Shown: positions 57,101 through 64,000 of the stretch, in pieces | Numbering within the stretch: the stretch's first letter is position 1 | Layout: each line of letters starts with the position of its first letter | From: Nannobrachium achirus | Lineage: Eukaryota; Chordata; Actinopteri; Myctophiformes; Myctophidae | NCBI GenBank assembly: GCA_963921795.1 | Contig: OY997661.1 | Span: 37,779,820 to 37,843,819, forward strand | DNA length: 64,000 nt | Reading direction: 5' to 3' | Notes under the pieces: model-generated | Told to the model about the DNA's origin: nothing | Databases searched by the model: none | What the model saw: only the letters and a program-made list of their open reading frames with translations | Position numbers and translations under genes: made by a program

Positions 57101-60100
57101 CAACGGCATGCTGCAAGTCCTGGCCACTGCCTCCTGAGCGCTAACCTGCCTGTTTTTCACATAGGTGTGAACAAGTTGGTTCATCGCATCCCTCTCGGTG
57201 ACCTGCGTCGGATCGATGCCAACCACTACCTGTTTGAGAAGTTCGCCCATCTCATGTTCTGCCTTTGAAATGTAGGAGAGCATGTATGTGATCGCAATAT
57301 GGTGATCCAGAACAAACTGGATATCCATGTTAGCATTCCAGGCCTTCAGGAAAACTGGGTTGTAGTTGTTCACAAGGCAGTCCTTCACTCCGCGCTTCAT
57401 GAGGAGGACGCGGTTCTTCCTCATGTCTTCAAGACAGCTGTCGTACTCTTCGCTGGTCATATTGCACTTTGCCAGCAAGTCCGACAGGTCTGTCACTCCT
57501 GACGCAGAGTCCATCAGCATGTCGAAAATTGGTTTGAGTTTCTCCATAGCAGCTTGTGCTCTTGCTGTCTGTTTTTTGCCAAGGCCTTCGGCACGCTTTG
57601 CCTTTGTTTTGGTTGCGCTTTGGTTTGCGCCTTCATCCATGTCTTTGTTTGCTTCACTTTCATCTTCTGTGCCACTGTCATTTGCAGTTGGATCAACCGC
57701 CTTTGGGTTTAGTATGCACGTTTTGTCCACTGGTGGCTTTGGAAATCCAAACCTGCATGTCTTCCTACCTTTCCTACAGGACTTTGTATGGTTTCGGCTG
57801 TGCATCTGAACCTGTAGGACAATTTGGTAAAGCACAGGATCTTCGTCTGGATCAGGCAGCTGGCACGAAATGTAGCGGTCTGCAAACTCGCAGATCTTCT
57901 CATCCGAGTCAACGCCAAGGACGGGGGCGCCGTCGATCCACATCAACGCGTGAAAATGTGGGCTTCCCCTGGCTTGGAACTCGATACGATGGAACCAGTC
58001 GATGACGCGTCCGAAAGGTAGAGCTTCTGAATGTACCAGTTTTTTGTAAGCGGATTTAACTCGCTTGTCAAACATTCGCATGGTTGTGACTGCGTTGCTT
58101 CTGAGAATGTCGCATTTCCCATTCCAGTCCAACTTTTCCCAATCCACAATCTGGCCTTGCTGTGCTTTTATTGCGATGATGACTTCTGGCCATCTGAACT
58201 CAGCAGCACTTGCGGTCACAAAGAAGGTTGGTGGTCCTAACTGACGGACCATGGCAAACAAGTCCAACATCGTCTTGTGCCAGTAAGCTGGAGTCCCTCG
58301 AATTGGTGACATGAATCGTGTTGCGTCTTTGCTTCTGACCAGTCTCTCGACTTCACGCTTGTCTTTCAACATCTTGTTGGTGATCCTGCGACCATCATTG
58401 GTTAAAGGTTTTCCCTTCTTTAACTGAAAGGAGATGCTGTTTTTTGCAATATGTGTCTCTGAGACAAAGTGTGCAAAGAAGCAAAAGCTTTGGTCTCTAG
58501 CGAAACGACCGTCAACATTGAAAAGTCTTGCGTTGAAGTAACGGCTCGGGGACAGACGGACCCTTCTCTTCACATCCAACGTGTTTGCTCCAGTTGGAAA
58601 CAAAGTAGGGAAGGCCTGCGCTTCGAGGTTAGGGACAGTGCTGTAGCTGACAGGCCTGTTGCCTTCGGCGGGGGCAATGCTAAATATGCCATCACCATAG
58701 GTCATCATTTCTTGTGCTATGTCATCTGCCTCCAAGCAACTGTCTAGGCCATGTCCAGGTCTCAGCGCATCTTGCTCATCTTCAACACTGGGGGGATCTT
58801 GATCCACTGCCTGCGATGCGTCGAGAGCTTCAGCAGAATCCGCTACTTCCATCATTTCAGCCTCATCACAACTGTCCATGACTTCGTCGGCGGGCAGATT
58901 TTCAACCTGGCCCTCCACATCGTCGTCATCATCGATTGTGACCGCTGTGTAGCCTGGGTGAGTCACTTTGAGTGTCCTCGCGCCCCGTACAACCTTCCTC
59001 ATATTAACAATGTGAGACAAATGATGGCCTTTGAACCGCAGACGTCGCTTTAGCTTCATTCGGTACAGTCCGGATGAGCCGAGCCTTCTCGGTAAGGCGT
59101 TTATTGTGGTTTGCACCCGTGATGGCACACACACCACAGCACCAAGTACAGCTCCCTGTTTGCCTTTAGGAAGTGTGAGAATCTTGGCAAACGGTATGGC
59201 CAAAGCTAAGAGTTGCCTTTCCAGCACATTCAGATCGCTGAGTTCTGGGGGAATGGGTGCTAGCTCTAAATTGTTTGCGACAGCCAAGGCTGGCATTCTT
59301 CCAGCCTGTAGGGTGTCGTGACAATTCTTGCATATCCACTCGAGACGCCTTTCTTCGGGTACAGTGCAGGCTTGCGGGCCTCCACATTGATCGTCACACG
59401 AATGGACGTATTTGCCTGTCAAGCAGGCATCAACCAGCTTTCGCTTCCGTGTGAACTTGGAACGACGGCAACGGTACACAGATTCCGAGAAAAGTGCCCG
59501 ATGGCACGTTGTGCACACATAAGTAGGGCCATATTTGATGTCTTCCTGGAAATCTGCTATAGCGATTTCTTCCAGGCTACGCTGTTTCGCAGCTTCAGCC
59601 TCCCTAGACGCTTTTTCAGTTTCCGTCTTCTTCTCATCATGTCTCAGTCTGAGCAGGACTTGACATAACGCCTTGTACCTGCGTTTTATTTTATACGCAG
59701 CGCGGATGTCACGGCGCAACTTAAAGTATTTGTCCGTTTCGCATTTGTGGGACATGTACAACCTCATATGTTGGGTGTGTTTTGCCCTGAACTCCGGGTC
59801 GTCTTGGAACCTCTTGTTGACATATGTCTTGTGCTTCTCTCTGAACACCAGGTCTTCATGGAACCTCTTGTTGACATATGTCTTGTGCTTCTCTCTGAAC
59901 ACCAGGTCTTCATGGAACCTCTTGTTGACATATGTCCTGGTATATGTATTGTGCTTCTCTCTGAACTCCTGGTCTTCACATTTCCGCTTGTTGAAATATG
60001 TCTTGCACATCTCTCTGAAAGAAACATCTTCGATATATCTTCTTCGGAAGTATGTGCTCTTTTGTAGTTTTTGCTTAGCCTTGAATGCTACATCGTAACT

Positions 60101-61489
60101 GCATCTCCTAGCCCTATACTTCTTCATGTATTCATTTTTCCTGGCCCTAAAATCTGTATTAATTTTGCTTTGTTTTGCCTCAGGAGTTTGCTGTGAAGCT
60201 TCCTTCCTCTTCTGTTTTCTTCGTCTCTCTTTATTCAATTTGGATGATAGAATGCCTGACTGCAAAGGAGACTTGGAGCTTGAATGTTTAGAGCTCGATG
60301 GTCCAGTGTCACTTTCATCCTCGCTATTCAATTTGGATGATACAATGCCTGACTGCAAAGGAGACTTGGAGCTTGAATGTTTAGAGCTCGATGGTCCAGT
60401 GTCACTTTCATCCTCGCTAGTCAGATGGGGTGATGGAGAATTTGTCTGTTCAAATGTTACAGGCATGAAATCGAACTGCATTCTGTCAATCGCTATGGAA
60501 TGCAAGGATTGATTTAGCTCTTCAATCTTAGCAATCAGATCATCCAAGTGAGTGAAAGTCATCATGACACATTTTCCTCCTCTCCATCGAGGCAAAGGTA
60601 GGCCATCAGCACTTCTGGCATGGGAGTCAAACAGTCCATATCTTCCAGACCTGTCTCTAAAGACAGCAATGGTGTATGGTGATACTGTCAGCAGTGCATA
60701 ATTGACATCTACAGACAGGCACTGAAGTCTATTCTGTAGATTCAACCACCAATTGCGTCGGTGAGTTTCTCCGTCATTTCTCATGTAGCCCATCTCTACA
60801 TTATATTTAGTCACGGAGTACTTCTTGCGTTGTGTTTGAACAGTCAGGGGTATTTCTTCCATACTCAAAAAGTTGGAGTTGAACAGTTTGTCTTTCTTTA
60901 GTTTTGTTATGGTCCTTTTGTACAGCCGGTCTCCCTTGTCCAATATCTTGTCGAGATCATTACGCTTAATGTCACGACCTTCATGTTGGTGTGCCAAAAA
61001 TGTCAGGGCCATGCATGTGCACTGCTTATTCCTTGACATATAGGAAAAGGAAAGATCATTCTGGCTTTTGGATGCCCGCACAGATATCACAGAGGGTGCT
61101 GGGATGTCACTCTGTTGTACAGGGTCATCGTTGGAAAGGTCCATGGCTTCTACAACAGATATCAGCAAGGGTGCTGGGATGTCGGTCTGTTGTACAAGGT
61201 CATCTTTGGAAAGGTCCATGGCTTCCACAACAGATATCACCGAGGGTGCTGGGATGTCGGTCTGTTGTACAGGGTCATTGTTGGAATGGTCCATGGCTTC
61301 CGCACTGCTGTGCGGTTCCTCAACTTCACACTGTGCATGTTGTTGAGACGTTTGTGCCAAATTGTCCATGACCGGGCTAAATATTTGTTTCCCTTCATCA
61401 ACTTCCATGCAGTTGTATTCTGGGGATTTTGAATGTTTGGTGGCCCATCTATTCTTTGCAGCAATAGATCTCTTCTTCCGCTGAGGCAT
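54197..61489 (-). CDS. Helitron Rep-helicase-endonuclease polyprotein with cysteine-protease-like domain
   Basis: A frame of 2430 residues from the ATG at 61489 ([15 protein letters not shown]); the codon at 61504 is TTG, so I do not use it. Order: three 25-residue repeats (about 60-135). A papain-fold deubiquitinase-like domain (OTU or herpes-type C76) has C157 in NKQCTCMAL and D288/H290 in [10 protein letters not shown]. Arg/Lys-rich KTYVNKRF repeats follow (about 475-605), then Cys/His clusters ([19 protein letters not shown]; about 655-730). The Helitron N domain starts near 955. HUH is H1178-F-H1180 and the two-tyrosine site is Y1402/Y1406 (TYMLSYISK). The PIF1-like helicase has GGAGTGKS (K1759), IIIIDEIS (D1846, E1847) and a late [13 protein letters not shown]. 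An APE-type endonuclease closes it (about 2200-2430: [16 protein letters not shown]). Its last motif reads SYHNPV, where such nucleases usually have SDH. It nicks, unwinds and copies DNA for rolling-circle transposition. No stop interrupts it. Confidence 0.93.
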   Translation of the reverse strand: MPQRKKRSIAAKNRWATKHSKSPEYNCMEVDEGKQIFSPVMDNLAQTSQQHAQCEVEEPHSSAEAMDHSNNDPVQQTDIPAPSVISVVEAMDLSKDDLVQQTDIPAPLLISVVEAMDLSNDDPVQQSDIPAPSVISVRASKSQNDLSFSYMSRNKQCTCMALTFLAHQHEGRDIKRNDLDKILDKGDRLYKRTITKLKKDKLFNSNFLSMEEIPLTVQTQRKKYSVTKYNVEMGYMRNDGETHRRNWWLNLQNRLQCLSVDVNYALLTVSPYTIAVFRDRSGRYGLFDSHARSADGLPLPRWRGGKCVMMTFTHLDDLIAKIEELNQSLHSIAIDRMQFDFMPVTFEQTNSPSPHLTSEDESDTGPSSSKHSSSKSPLQSGIVSSKLNSEDESDTGPSSSKHSSSKSPLQSGILSSKLNKERRRKQKRKEASQQTPEAKQSKINTDFRARKNEYMKKYRARRCSYDVAFKAKQKLQKSTYFRRRYIEDVSFREMCKTYFNKRKCEDQEFREKHNTYTRTYVNKRFHEDLVFREKHKTYVNKRFHEDLVFREKHKTYVNKRFQDDPEFRAKHTQHMRLYMSHKCETDKYFKLRRDIRAAYKIKRRYKALCQVLLRLRHDEKKTETEKASREAEAAKQRSLEEIAIADFQEDIKYGPTYVCTTCHRALFSESVYRCRRSKFTRKRKLVDACLTGKYVHSCDDQCGGPQACTVPEERRLEWICKNCHDTLQAGRMPALAVANNLELAPIPPELSDLNVLERQLLALAIPFAKILTLPKGKQGAVLGAVVCVPSRVQTTINALPRRLGSSGLYRMKLKRRLRFKGHHLSHIVNMRKVVRGARTLKVTHPGYTAVTIDDDDDVEGQVENLPADEVMDSCDEAEMMEVADSAEALDASQAVDQDPPSVEDEQDALRPGHGLDSCLEADDIAQEMMTYGDGIFSIAPAEGNRPVSYSTVPNLEAQAFPTLFPTGANTLDVKRRVRLSPSRYFNARLFNVDGRFARDQSFCFFAHFVSETHIAKNSISFQLKKGKPLTNDGRRITNKMLKDKREVERLVRSKDATRFMSPIRGTPAYWHKTMLDLFAMVRQLGPPTFFVTASAAEFRWPEVIIAIKAQQGQIVDWEKLDWNGKCDILRSNAVTTMRMFDKRVKSAYKKLVHSEALPFGRVIDWFHRIEFQARGSPHFHALMWIDGAPVLGVDSDEKICEFADRYISCQLPDPDEDPVLYQIVLQVQMHSRNHTKSCRKGRKTCRFGFPKPPVDKTCILNPKAVDPTANDSGTEDESEANKDMDEGANQSATKTKAKRAEGLGKKQTARAQAAMEKLKPIFDMLMDSASGVTDLSDLLAKCNMTSEEYDSCLEDMRKNRVLLMKRGVKDCLVNNYNPVFLKAWNANMDIQFVLDHHIAITYMLSYISKAEHEMGELLKQVVVGIDPTQVTERDAMNQLVHTYVKNRQVSAQEAVARTCSMPLKKCSRDVIFLPTDDNAMKMSLPLSALRNKPDDSDQVWMKGYLDKYNARPKTPEFDNMCLADFASKYRVVYGQQAKGEGRLKLSDNMGTIKKREGKDAVVRYAKFSEQKEPEKFYGNLLKVYLPHRYQSTLKTEAFPTYKEFYESACVELPGTGMIYPAKMIVAENRKRFEKYSQAVEEAVEEFWKNGPAENAWANIAPENELDRMECLAEQDEDLLEEEERDNAPEFSTREVGTIPAHSVVAPQLSLDFLRAMCRNLNQKQASVFHSVRDWCLQSVLEQNPEPFLFFVTGGAGTGKSHLIKCIFHEATRILRRLPRLYEDRDASMPMVLLSAFTGTAAYNIGGNTLHSLLKLPRSLNPPYKGLGNSLDDVRAKLGNAEIIIIDEISMVSKQLFTYVHWRLQEIKGSKKPFGGMSVLAVGDFYQLPPTASGKPLCVSEEGKPDLLCEHFEMVTLTEIMRQKDDVPYAQLLNRLRVKNKRERLSDADRALLGERLTDSQHCPKDVLHIFATNDQVDKHNKVALTRLHSDIVDIPAEDYERDEISHRMARRSEPQKGKPYKDLEDNLQIAEGAPVMITRNIDVEDGLVNGTFGKIDGVDMRVDRDGTTVTKLWLVLDKPEAGLKYRRTTPGATQVYVERMEENLSNHKVIRRQFPIKLAYACTAHKVQGMTTQSAVVSLKGVFLEGMSYVALSRTTTLQGLHIIDFDEKKIWADPKITAALESMKTASLDGVMPLLKFRETTAQAQTLTIVHHNTQSLPAHIQDLKRHHELTLSDVLCLTETHLTGSFVADSLQLDGYTMFSRNRHVSYAKLPERAEQNGGGVAVYVRDHFQASEKRYLHNVTNLEFVAVKIESPVKLLIAAVYRPPHYGNPFMENLKALLDSLEVMDHQPIVVCGDFNEDLLNGFPGPITRLLESRGYAQLIKEATTEKNTLLDHMYISRPQQCLQSGVLRTYYSYHNPVYCVLSTEDD
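59680..60060 (-). repeat. In-frame repeats encoding [18 protein letters not shown]
   Basis: At least six repeats of about 16-19 residues. Two adjacent ones are nearly identical in DNA (TTGTTGACATATGTCTTGTG at about 59814 and 59868, 54 bp apart). The basic, aromatic pattern suggests DNA binding. Confidence 0.85.
60230..60420 (-). repeat. In-frame tandem repeat, [18 protein letters not shown]
   Basis: Two near-identical copies of about 90 bp encode [18 protein letters not shown] and SPLQSGI. The coding frame is preserved. Confidence 0.85.
61075..61300 (-). repeat. In-frame 75-bp tandem repeat in the Helitron gene
   Basis: Three copies encode [20 protein letters not shown] with small changes. 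The period is exactly 75 bp (25 residues). The repeat is acidic and likely unstructured, before the protease-like domain. Confidence 0.85.
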
Positions 61490-61629
61490 GATGTCGCAAT
61501 GCAATGTGATATCTAGCTATGAACTTGTTTACGATTTATTCCAAATCTATCCACACGATTCCACGCGAATGTGCTGTAGAATTATGTATGGGACACTTCC
61601 GGAGAACACGATGCGTCGCAGATGCAACC

Positions 61630-61646
61630 GTTGTGAGCTTGTAGAT
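61630..61646 (-). repeat. 5'-terminal arm of the autonomous Helitron
   Basis: GTTGTGAGCTTGTAGAT on the plus strand, about 140 bp upstream of the transposase ATG. It is the same motif as at 14904, 15880, 16096, 31151 and 62747. Confidence 0.65.
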
Positions 61647-62746
61647 GTGGCAGTGGAACTGCCGCACACCTTCTGCGCAATGGGACGTTGGATATCTAAA
61701 CAATATAACTGACTTCACTCTAAACAAATCAACTTACCGTTAAATATGAAGACACTAATGGAGCTCTTCAGATCTGATGAACACTAGTACAAAATAAAGA
61801 AATAAATAAACATACCTTGGCTTGCAGTAGTCGCAGACTGGGTAGTCGGTCAGTCAACCACCGCCGTGTCGACGAATAGAGCAGGATAAGTCCGCGCCAG
61901 TGCACCCACAGCTGAAAATAATTTTTAAAATACAGTATTTTAGACACATAAGTTAAACTGAAGACACATTATTGCTGCACATCAGGGTTTTCCAATGGCC
62001 AAATTATGTGAAGAATACCAAGCCTCAACATTGCACAACCTGTGAACAGATTGGGGCTTGGGGGCAACGTTCCTGCTACTGCAATGACAGATGTGCAGAT
62101 ACTAGTGTTGTTACTTCTTAGTTAGAACCAAATCTGTTGGGTAATACAAGCAAAAATGTTTTGCAGAGATCCGTCTTAGGGATGGCCAACCAGTAACCAC
62201 CATCAACTAATGATATTTATTTATGGGTCAATTTAGAACCCCTAAAAACTTAGGTGAGGATTTTGCAAGGTATTTTTAGAATCTACGTCAGTCCTAAATG
62301 GGTGAAGCAACATACGATATACTGTTATGTTTTTGTAATTGCTCCTTAAACACTGAGAATAGATGGACCCCAAGACAATGTCCATTTGACAACATTAATA
62401 CAGGGATTGACGCCAACATTTGCACGACTGCCCAGGGTAGGTAAATAAAATGGTCGGGCAGTTGAAGTTTGCTACCAGGTTGTCCGACCGGGTAGGTGCC
62501 CATTTTGAGTAACATAATGTGAGATTGTTTCTTTCGCCTACTTGTTATTCTTATTCTGTATATTTTTAATCTAATAAATCATTAAAACCGCTGTGTTGAA
62601 AGCCTTGAGGTTTGAGAAATAATAGTCACCTATTGGCTGTGAGAGTGTTTTACTGTGCATTCTAATTGGACTAGACACTCAGTAGTATATCCAGGAGGAA
62701 ATGTATGAGCAGACTTAAACATTCGTAATGCGTCATGGATAGACGT
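61647..62746. other. Gene-free stretch upstream of the Helitron
   Basis: No gene or clear repeat. It could be the element's own promoter and leader if the arm at 62747 is the true 5' end. Confidence 0.45.
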
Positions 62747-62774
62747 GTTGTGAGCTTGTAGATCTGCTATTTTT
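62747..62774 (-). repeat. Second 5'-type Helitron arm
   Basis: GTTGTGAGCTTGTAGATC followed by TGCTATTTTT. It matches the arm at 14904-14929 beyond the core, including TGCTATTTT. Confidence 0.6.
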
Positions 62775-63014
62775 GAGGCAACACCGTTTTATGGCTGAAC
62801 TGAGCATATCATTATGTTGGTTGAAGTAGAGTCCGAGTGAACCTTGTATCTTTCCATAAGCGAGTCAACTCAATAATTTAGTTCATTTAACTTCCTTGCA
62901 TCCTTTATTCGTTAAAAAGCAGTGTTGTATTGGTGATTGTTTGGGGGTCGTTATGTTAATGTTTGACACGTATCCCGCTAAAACTGGAGTTAGCAGACCA
63001 TTATGCACTGAGAC
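62775..63014. other. Spacer with no gene seen
   Basis: Ordinary AT-rich DNA between a Helitron arm and a small inverted-repeat element. Confidence 0.5.
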
Positions 63015-63019
63015 TCATT

Positions 63020-63333
63020 CAGGGTTTCCTGCAGCACTTTATAGGCCAGGGGGGCCCCCTGGCCTAAAATCTGTCCCCCCTGGCCAAGAGACAATAGTCA
63101 ACCTCTACTTTTATGTTGAGGGCAAAAATAAGAATTAGTCTAAAATAAGGGAATTCATTTAGTTGTGTTTTCCGTCATCATGGGCACATTCATGTGTTTT
63201 TTATAGGGCAAAATTAAGAATTTATATTACAAATTAAGTGAATTAATTACTTGAATTAATTAATTAATTATCAAACATTTTCGGCGCAAAGAGATCCCCC
63301 CCTGGTCAAGACTTTTTCCTGCAGGAAACCCTG
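63020..63333. mobile_element. Small non-autonomous inverted-repeat element (MITE), 314 bp
   Basis: Perfect 15-bp terminal inverted repeats, CAGGGTTTCCTGCAG (63020-63034) and CTGCAGGAAACCCTG (63319-63333). TCATT lies directly outside each end (63015-63019 and 63334-63338), a candidate 5-bp target duplication. Inside are GGCCAGGGGGGCCCCCTGG near the left and GATCCCCCCCTGG near the right. It encodes nothing. The CAGGG start suggests the hAT superfamily, but the flank is 5 bp rather than 8, so the family is uncertain. Confidence 0.75.
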
Positions 63334-63453
63334 TCATTCCAATGTTAATGCAGGCTGGTGTGAAGTGACTCGACCCCAATACAACTACAGGCTAAGATGC
63401 GTTATGATTACAAGTTATAATGTAAAAGGCTTCATCAGATTATCTCTAAAACA

Positions 63454-63741
63454 GGGGCGGCATAGCTCAGGGGTAGAGAAACTGGTATTAGAGCACGAAG
63501 GGTATAAATCCCGTAGGGTTCCCAGTTCGAATCCGGGCTCCCCCTGAGTTAATGTCGAAGGGTCCTTGGGCAAGACTCTGAACCCCTAATTGCCTCCGGT
63601 GAGTAGGTTGGTGCCTTGCATGGCTTCCTCCGCCACCGGTGTATGAATGTGTGTGTGAATGGGTGAATGTAATGCACAATCTATGTAAAGCGCTTTGGAT
63701 TAAAAGCGCTATATAAATGCACCATTTACCATTTACCATTT
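63454..63741 (+). mobile_element. tRNA-derived SINE
   Basis: The head is tRNA-like with a pol III A box (TAGCTCAGGGGTAGAG near 63463) and B box (AGTTCGAATCC at 63524-63534). The spacing between them is longer than in a functional tRNA. The body ends with AAAGCGCTTTGGATTAAAAG, CGCTATATAAATGC and three ACCATTT steps, a tail typical of fish SINEs copied by a LINE partner. The intact promoter boxes suggest a fairly young copy. Confidence 0.8.
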
Positions 63742-64000
63742 AAACATGTGGCATAACTTGCGACCATATAATGCTGAATGCTTGTACATTTATTGGATAA
63801 GCATATTAAAGACAAAGTTGAATTGTGAAGCATGACATCACCGCAAGAGCTTCTGTCCAGAATGTCCTTCTAAACTGTGGATGTAAAACTGTGGATGTAA
63901 AACTGTTGTAAAACCCGCGGCTGCTACCCTGGACCCAATCTAAGTTGTTAAACTACAGTAATAAACCCATCAATAGTAAGTAAAGTATTTACACACTGTT
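63742..64000. other. Right flank, no gene seen
   Basis: Only a short GTGGATGTAAAACT doublet (about 63878-63906) stands out. Confidence 0.5.

Larger units (their letters stand above)
54108..61646 (-). mobile_element. Autonomous Helitron (Helentron type), about 7.5 kb
   Basis: One element with a single long coding frame and matching ends. On the minus strand the 5' end carries ATCTACAAGCTCACAAC (61646-61630). The 3' end carries CTACAAGCTCAACGCGTCGC and then GGGCTTGCAGATCGGC, a hairpin at about 54108-54143. Reading the 3' end backwards gives GATCTGCAAGCCCGCGACG, an imperfect inverted copy of the 5' end, as expected for Helentron asymmetric terminal repeats. The open coding frame suggests recent activity. 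A second 5'-like arm at 62747-62774 could instead be the real 5' boundary. Confidence 0.75.

Noticed and set aside
63454..63535. A functional tRNA gene
   Set aside because: The A and B boxes are present, but the spacing and body do not fold as a tRNA, and a SINE tail follows.

Overview
This is nuclear DNA of a ray-finned fish, most likely a teleost. The evidence is a FISNA-NACHT-LRR immune-receptor gene of the greatly expanded teleost NLRC3-like type with GT/AG introns, a fish-type tRNA-derived SINE, hAT elements, an RTE-type LINE fragment, and very dense Helitron-class elements with microsatellites. No bacterial operon structure is visible. The species cannot be named from the sequence.

Layout. 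(1) 0.5-10.85 kb is an intron-less block unlike its AT-rich surroundings. It holds a 1403-residue protein with superfamily 3 (SF3) helicase motifs on the minus strand, a divergent 1664-residue family B DNA polymerase on the plus strand, and a 199-residue unknown protein. The two plus-strand genes share a GC-box/TATA promoter layout. This looks like the replication core of an endogenised large DNA virus or self-replicating element. (2) 10.85-15.3 kb has no intact gene. It contains a scrap of the polymerase gene, an RTE LINE tail, a CA tract, two interstitial telomere-repeat blocks and minisatellites. (3) 15.3-19.2 kb holds three exons of an NLRC3-like gene. (4) 19.86-22.77 kb is a hAT element with a perfect 8-bp target duplication and a broken transposase. 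(5) 23.2-50.4 kb is a head-to-tail array of non-autonomous Helitron-like units, all on the minus strand. Each ends in a hairpin, a short spacer, CTAG and T. At least five terminal families are present, with a higher-order repeat and mosaic members. (6) 50.4-54.1 kb is AT-rich, with short tandem duplications and no gene. (7) 54.1-61.65 kb is an autonomous Helitron of the Helentron type on the minus strand. One open frame of about 2430 residues carries a cysteine-protease-like domain, zinc clusters, an HUH/two-tyrosine Rep, a PIF1-like helicase and an APE-type endonuclease. (8) 62.7-63.75 kb holds a Helitron end fragment, a small inverted-repeat element and a SINE.

Connections. End motifs like those of the intact Helitron recur at six other places, so one rolling-circle system may have spread much of the non-coding DNA here. 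The polymerase/SF3 block is the best candidate for an undescribed system: it has its own promoters, open frames and most expected catalytic residues. All family calls are from motifs read by eye; no database search was possible.
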